Positions 58,170 through 64,000 of a stretch of DNA of 64,000 nucleotides are shown in pieces. The translations under genes were made by a program, and so were the position numbers. The number at the start of each line of letters is the position of its first letter. The first letter of the stretch is position 1. This DNA comes from Rosa chinensis (taxonomy: Eukaryota; Streptophyta; Magnoliopsida; Rosales; Rosaceae): positions 768,001 to 832,000 of the forward strand of contig NC_037094.1 of NCBI RefSeq assembly GCF_002994745.2, given 5' to 3'. The notes beneath the pieces were generated by a model. That model was given only the letters and a program-made list of their open reading frames with translations, searched no databases and was not told where the DNA came from.

Positions 58170-59335
58170 ATGATTTTTTCTCATTGAAGAAAATAAAAAA
58201 ATAGAGCTTCAGATTGTATAAACTGAGTGCTACATTTTTTTTTTTTTTTTTGAAATGATATATATGTTTTTAATATTTCAAATTTTGAAATACTTGTGCC
58301 GAACATGTATTTACATCTTAAAAACTTGTAGTTTAATTCCCTGTTTTCATTCTACAATCTAGTATTACAAAAATAGTTTCATAAAACATTACAGGACACA
58401 CCTTTAATAATTTATTTTATCTGACTTCAAAACCTCGTAAAAAGATTTATAGTCGGTGAGCTGTGACCTGTTGATAAGATATAATTTCAACATTATAAAG
58501 GTCATGGGTTGAATTCTCACTGTGGGGTGGGCTAAAGGTTTCACTATGGGGTTGAATTTCAACATTATAATTTTTAACTTTCGTCAATTAGGAAAGTGTT
58601 TAAAAATTATTATTTGAGATTAGAAAAATTTTGGTGAAAAAATAAAAACATGCGATTTTGGCCAAAAATTGTGTGTTATAATTCACAATTTTGGGTAGAA
58701 ATCATGGTCTTGGAGAGGTTTTTTTTAAAAAAATTTTACCTCAAGCATACATAAATAAATTTTGTATTTATTTTTTCTAGTTAGAGCCTTATGATGATAA
58801 CAGTGAAAATGATTTCATATAACTGGAGAATCAATACATCACGTGCACGGTAAAATTTTCGAGGTTTTATACTTATATAATGGATGTCAAAGTCTTTCAA
58901 ATACAATTGCCGTTTGCAAACTTTTACGGTCTCTCAAATGTTATATCGATTTAATGTCATCAAGCTGTTTCAGTGTTAAACGTCTTGTTGATTGAAAACT
59001 TCAAAGGTTATTAGGAGCTTCATCAGTAAAGCACAACGGTACAACCCCTTACTTGACACCAACAGGCAACAGTAGCACTCTCTTCATGATGAACTAGTAA
59101 TTCATCTACTTGAGCTTGGTCTCCTCTACTTATCAAACTGATTTAAACTAGTGCAAGCGATAATACATGCCACCAACAAACATGACTAATATAAATCTTC
59201 GAGTTCTTTCTTGTTATTGTCATGCTAGAACAGATTTTACTTCACTCTATCTTTCTTGTAACTTCTTATATATACATTTCTCTACTACGTACCCTATATT
59301 TTTTTATCTTGCTTCTGTTTCCCTGTAAAACAGTT
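58170..59335. other. Intergenic between Copia and the transporter gene
   Basis: No gene seen. 58440-58560 has a weak tRNA-like pattern (GTGAGCTGTGACCTGTTGA, then GGTCATGGGTTGAATTC) that might be an old SINE. Three short TTTCAACATTATAA copies occur at 58487, 58557 and nearby. The short frame at 59222-59449 is not convincing. Confidence 0.35.
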
Positions 59336-59338
59336 CAA

Positions 59339-62300
59339 TTATATGCTACAGACCATACCAACCTCAACAAGAGCAGCATGAGGAATGTTGAGTGCCACTG
59401 GAGGCTCTCTGCAATTCTTCTCACTCAAAACATAGGTCATGATCAGTAACCGCTTGAATATGTTTGAGCCTTCACGAACTGCCAAATGCACCTGACCCAA
59501 GAAATATGCAGTACCACTCTCCCTAGCATCAATCAGTTCTTGGAGCTCCTCCCTAACAGATACTCGCATCTTAGGACTATTAGGAGGCAACATGAACCGA
59601 ACCTTTTTTCTCTGCACCGAAACCATACCACTCTCACATGCATCGGCCAATGTACTTAACCGGGTTTCATTGTGCACCAAGCTCACGGAGTCCTCATATG
59701 AGGTGATCTCATTTAAAGGAATCAAAGCACTTCCATTTGATGGTGGCTTGCCAACTATGATCATTCTATCTTGTGATGAATTCAGGGAATCAAAGTCATT
59801 TTCTTCCACGGAAATGAATTCTCCAATGGAACCAATAATCTCTTCCTCAAAATCATCGGTGTCCCTAATATGCTCACAATATCCATATCTCACCACACAA
59901 CGATATATTTTAAGATCTTTTGGCCCGATCCTTCCCACAAGGTACCTCCGAGTTGCAGGGACATATGGAACTGGCAGAGACTTGAAGGACACAAAGATCA
60001 AAACTTGATGAAATGCAGGAAGATTCGTAATGAAGTGTGAGAAGAAAGCCGGAATTCCTGAGACTATATCAGTATAAATGAAACCAATGCCAGGTACCCT
60101 GGTAACTCCTAGTGCTGGACTAATAGCTGTGAGCCATTCTGCAGACACCTTGTTTGTTAAATCGAATTCGAGCTTCTTTTTGGTTCCATAATGCCATGAA
60201 ATCATGATAGTCAAAGACAATGCCAATAGGAAAACCAAATACCAAGCTCCCTTATGGACATTCAACATACAAGCTGACACATACATCGCCTCAATGAAGC
60301 CGAAGAACAGTAGAAAACAGATAGATTGATACAAACTCTTCTCCCAGTATAAGGCAATTACCAGTGACATGAGACAAGTTGTGACAACCATTGGAGAAAT
60401 TATGGCCAAACCTATAGAAGATAAATATTGAACTAATATCCATTAGATAACCATGGCACAATTATGTAAACGTTGCAACATTCGAATCATTTTCTGGTAA
60501 AGAGTACAGAGTAGAGAAAAAACATATGGCAGTGGTTTGCTAAACTATTATATACTAGTACAGTATTGAGTGTTGAGAAATAAGTACCTGTGGCATTGCC
60601 AATTTTCTCAATATCATGAAAACCAATTGTAACAGTAAGGCATAGAACCATCAATATCCAGTTGATATCAGGAATATAAACCTGCCCATGTATCTTATCT
60701 GATGTATGAATAACTTTTACTCTGGGAAAACAACCAAGTGCCAGGCACTGATTTATGATGGAGAAACTGGCTGTTATGGTAGCTTGACTTCCTACAGCTG
60801 AAGCAAGTAGGGATAATGCTATGAACCAGTCGCGAACTGGTGCTGGAATTTCCATGTGTTCACATGTGTTAGATAGACATAAATTTGCAAATGAAGCAAT
60901 CAGCGAAGCAAAATATAAGCATACAACTTACTAGGAAAGGATTCACTGAGATGATTGTAATCATCCTCATGAAAGTTTTTGGAGATAAATGCAGCCTGAC
61001 CGGCATAGCATAGAACAAGAACAGGATAGATCAAGCATACAAATATAATCTGCAGCAGAGCACCATCCACAAGTTAGTTGAACTTTGGAAGTACACAGTT
61101 ATATTAGATCAACAGAATATCAGATATTTTAAAAACCTTGATGGATTTCTTTCTGAAATGACCTAGATCTGCAAACATTGCCTCTGACCCTGAAAATGTT
61201 AAGAGAATATTCATGATTAAATGAATTTGTCTGAAAGAAAATTAAAGCATTGTTAATTTAAATATAGTAAAATTAAGCTCATGTGATTATAGCATAAGCA
61301 GACCTGCTACACATAGAACTATGCTGCCTAATGCCCTCCAACGGTCAACGTTAATGTTCCTAACAAATCTGTACATGTATACAGGAGAGATTGCATGGAC
61401 AATTTGTTTGTCCCAGTAGAAAATATTATATATACCCACGCCACCAATACATATCAGCCAAATAATGATAATCGGAGCAAACATAAACCCAATTTTACTA
61501 GTCCCACAATGCTGCAGCATGAAGAGGCACACCAATATAGCAGATGCCAAGGGAACTGGTACATCTGGAATGATAAGATTCCAAGGGATTAGGAAAATCA
61601 GTAATTAAGCTATCTAAATCATAGAAATTCCAGAAACATATCAAGAACTGGCAGAATCAGCACACTACTTTGCAAATTTAATGCCAGCTTTCAGTCGATT
61701 AACTTACTGAGAGTAAAAGCACTCCAATTTGCATATGCAACCATTATAGTATAAGAAATAAGGGAATGGCGGCCCTTACGCCCTTACTCAGGCAAGTTCA
61801 TAGGATTCTAGGAAACAGCACAAGCAAAGAAGGCAGAACCAATACAATTGAAATATCTGTGTTGAGGTAGAATACTCACAATCCTTGAAAGCTTTTGCTA
61901 TTGACTCTTGTTTCCTTTCCGAAGATGAAACTGGTAACCACAAAATAAATTTAAGCTGTTGAATAATGCTCAAAGTACAAATCAAATTATCAAAGAAATA
62001 CATTTCTCTAATCAAATTCACAGCTAGCTCTTACATCGGTGGGCCATGTCTGACAGTGATCTTTGAACACCTGATGAAGCTGAATAGACTGGGTAATGAG
62101 ACCAGGGAAGGTAAACAAATCATTCAATCATACTTAGACAGAAACTTGATGCAGTCAATAATTTAAAGAAGTTGATGAGGAGTGCCAAACCCGAAAGAGC
62201 TGGGGTAAGCACCGCAACGCCGATTGTCATGCAGGAACCTAACAGAGCCAGGACCAACATGACATAGTGACTACTTTTATGTTTTTCAATGGTTCTTTTA

Positions 62301-63259
62301 GCCCTCGATTCCACCTTCATCGTGAAAGGAATTTCCCTCTCATAATGCATAACCTCATCAGCACTTCTGTCATTTGGAAGCAGACCCACTTTGGCATGCC
62401 TACACAAGAGTGAGTACAGAGCAAAAGTACCACCTGCAAGTTGTGGACGCAAGAAAATTGTCCATGAGCAGAAAAATGACATATAAGCTTGCAATTACAA
62501 GGATATGAGACTATTACCTTCTCCATTATCATCAGCTCTTAATACTATACAGACATACTTCAGTAAAGTAATGATGGTCATAGTCCAGAAAATGAAGGAG
62601 AATAGTTCATAAACTGTATCCTCCGATTTGATATCTTGTGCATGAATTGTCCCAAAGACATATAAGGGAGCAGTACTCATTTGACCATATATCACTCCAA
62701 AGCTCTGAAATGACAGAAGAAGTGCATGCTTCCATGTATCCTGCATATTACACAAGATGATAAGCTCAAGCTGATTATAAATGCTCACTAGGGAGAGCCA
62801 ACTGGTTAAAATTATTCGCTCTAAGAGGAAGACAACGAGACTGACAAATGATCAACTATAGGTAAACAGAAGAATAGGGAAACCCAGCCAGCTGATAAAC
62901 TAAAACAGGTTTTTCTAACCAATGACACCACCCTAGGTGTGTCCATATGCCAGATATCTAGCTCTGAATTGAAAACAAAATGGTAAGCAAACTATACAAA
63001 CTAAACTTTTTATTTTTTTTTCTTTTCCTTCTAAGGGGCCATCAAAGATCACTAGCTACAGAAATATCAAAGCAATAGTGTAAAAATCAGAGAGAGAGAG
63101 AGAGCTACCATAGATCACTGCTCCTACAAGTTCATATATCCGGGCAATAAAAAAGAACTATAACAAGAGTTTTGTGGCTGAAACTTGAAAGGAAGCAGGA
63201 AATTTTACCTTGAACTGATTAGAGGAAGTAGCAGGACTGAGCTGAGAATCCCAATCCAT
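59339..63259 (-). CDS. KUP/HAK/KT-family potassium transporter, atypical motifs; 10 exons
   Basis: Membrane K+ (H+-coupled) transporter. Exons on the minus strand: 63259-63209, 62740-62518, 62433-62191, 62088-62035, 61930-61880, 61564-61304, 61189-61137, 61049-60932, 60842-60588 and 60411-59339. All are GT-AG with matching phases, giving 793 aa, the usual family length. Features in order: first TM (ALLLSFQSFGVIYGQMSTAP, about 23-42), [20 protein letters not shown] (86-105), the TM2-3 region ending VLTPALSV (166-173), LVCLFMLQHCGTSKIGFMFA (about 220-240), GSEAMFADLGHF (295-306), GSQATITASFSIINQCLALG, KIHGQVYIPDINW, ALYWEKS, VPGIGFIYTD.V.GIPAFF, FVSFKSLPVPYV, the cytosolic C-domain, and the end ALVEVGMVCSI. 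The usual YGD of motif GDxxTSPLY is YGQ (Q37), and IGDG of motif GDGVLTPAIS is IGVA (V164). Otherwise it is complete, with no stops. Confidence 0.93.
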
Positions 63260-63339
63260 GTTTGTCTGATACGAGTAGACAGATAATTGACAAGAAAGGA
63301 ATCGATGATAAACTGAGTAGCGGGAAATGTGAATAGTAT

Positions 63340-63341
<2 letters not shown>

Positions 63342-63381
<40 letters not shown>
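63342..63381. repeat. (TA)20 microsatellite in the transporter 5' region
   Basis: Pure TA run beginning about 80 bp upstream of the transporter start codon, probably within its 5' UTR or core promoter. Confidence 0.9.
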
Positions 63382-63385
<4 letters not shown>

Positions 63386-64000
63386 AAAAGAAAGGACAGC
63401 TGGGGTTGTCAAGCGACTTGCACAATGCATTACACACGGGGTTCGCAACGTGGAGGATCACACAAACTAAGAGAAATCTCACATATATGGTCGTCTTCAA
63501 TGCCAATAAATACACAGAGGTTTTCTGTTTCTTTTTCTTTGGAGTAGGTATATTTATATAGCTAGTCGGGAGGGAATGCCGGACTGACAGCGACGCCTAT
63601 GATTTTCAAGTTGGAGTTTGTTTTTATATAAAAGACGAAGGATCAATCACAAATCACAAATTGTGATAAAGCAAATCTCATTCACATGACTTTGCGTTTG
63701 GAGTCGGTTGAGGTAGGAACCCCTTCACATGTCTTGTCTTCTGCGTGAATGATTTGCCACCTCGATGTTATCCTTCCTAGACTTGTAATCTGTCTAGCGA
63801 AAATTTCTACAGTGTTTTGGAGTATTTGTCTAATCGGTCAAAACCGATCAAGGAGACAAAAACTGACCAAGGTAAAACCATCAAAACTGGTCAATGTAAT
63901 AACAAAAGGAAATCAATCTGCAAATATGTCTATTTTTGAGTGAAGAATGAAATGTAATTATAGCTCTGCTTTTATAGAAAGCTACACTTCCGATACAATC
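63382..64000. other. Upstream region of the transporter gene
   Basis: No second gene is visible up to the window edge. The short frames at 63329-63547 and 63749-63943 have no domains. TATTTATATAGC at 63550 could be a TATA element for minus-strand transcription, but the start site is not defined. Confidence 0.4.

Noticed and set aside
58440..58560. tRNA gene or SINE
   Set aside because: Only weak box A and box B resemblance. There is no cloverleaf, no target duplication and no tail.
62154..62190. Read-through end of transporter exon 3 (GLALLINFFKLL...) as a truncated protein
   Set aside because: A GT donor after TCGG joins in phase to 62088-62035 and then 61930-61880, restoring the family sequence, so the extension is intron.

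Overview
This is plant nuclear DNA, and almost certainly eudicot. It is AT-rich, its genes carry GT-AG introns, and the space between genes is packed with MULEs, hAT and Harbinger MITEs, a Helitron, SINEs, solo LTRs and one Copia element. The overall character fits Rosaceae, but that placement is an impression rather than a demonstration. I see no bacterial operons, CRISPR arrays, rRNA genes or intact tRNA genes.

Four genes look intact, with exons that join in phase by eye. They are PYD1, plastid dihydropyrimidine dehydrogenase (8241-11115, +, 7 exons, 427 aa); a homeodomain-less KNOX gene of the KNATM type (34692-36127, -, 3 exons, 161 aa); a secreted RGF/GLV/CLEL signalling-peptide precursor (40926-41387, +, 2 exons, 113 aa); and a KUP/HAK/KT potassium transporter (59339-63259, -, 10 exons, 793 aa). 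The last codons of a protein kinase lie at the left edge (2-106, +). These are independent eukaryotic genes and not an operon. Two of them (KNATM and the RGF-type peptide) belong to developmental signalling families.

Layout. 0-8 kb: kinase end, Harbinger-type MITE, SINE-like segment, an inverted-repeat element, a 2.8-kb long-TIR MULE with a tandem-repeat core, and a Helitron whose empty site is still visible. 8-11.5 kb: PYD1. 11.5-26 kb: a degenerate tandem copy of the PYD1 3' end, split by an 893-bp TIR element and by an 11.5-kb MULE that carries a broken transposase gene. The MULE contains further nested elements, including a hAT-like element with a probable BRI1-like gene fragment. 26-31 kb: nested LTR material plus small duplicated fragments of an unrecognised gene. 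32-34 kb: AT-rich TIR elements. 34.7-36.1 kb: KNATM. 36-41 kb: one hAT MITE, one SINE, then the RGF-type gene. 42-51 kb: MITEs, a bHLH pseudogene cut in two by a hAT MITE and a 2.85-kb solo LTR, and a 1.6-kb MULE with unidentified cargo. 52.2-58.2 kb: a complete but decayed Copia element. 59.3-63.3 kb: the potassium transporter.

I found no clear new biochemical system. The observations most worth following are the transporter that lacks two signature aspartates, the datable nest of insertions inside a duplicated gene end, the peptide-hormone gene, and two near-identical hAT elements in opposite orientation flanking an interval that contains KNATM. All exon joins, repeat boundaries and family assignments were read by eye without alignment software or database searches.
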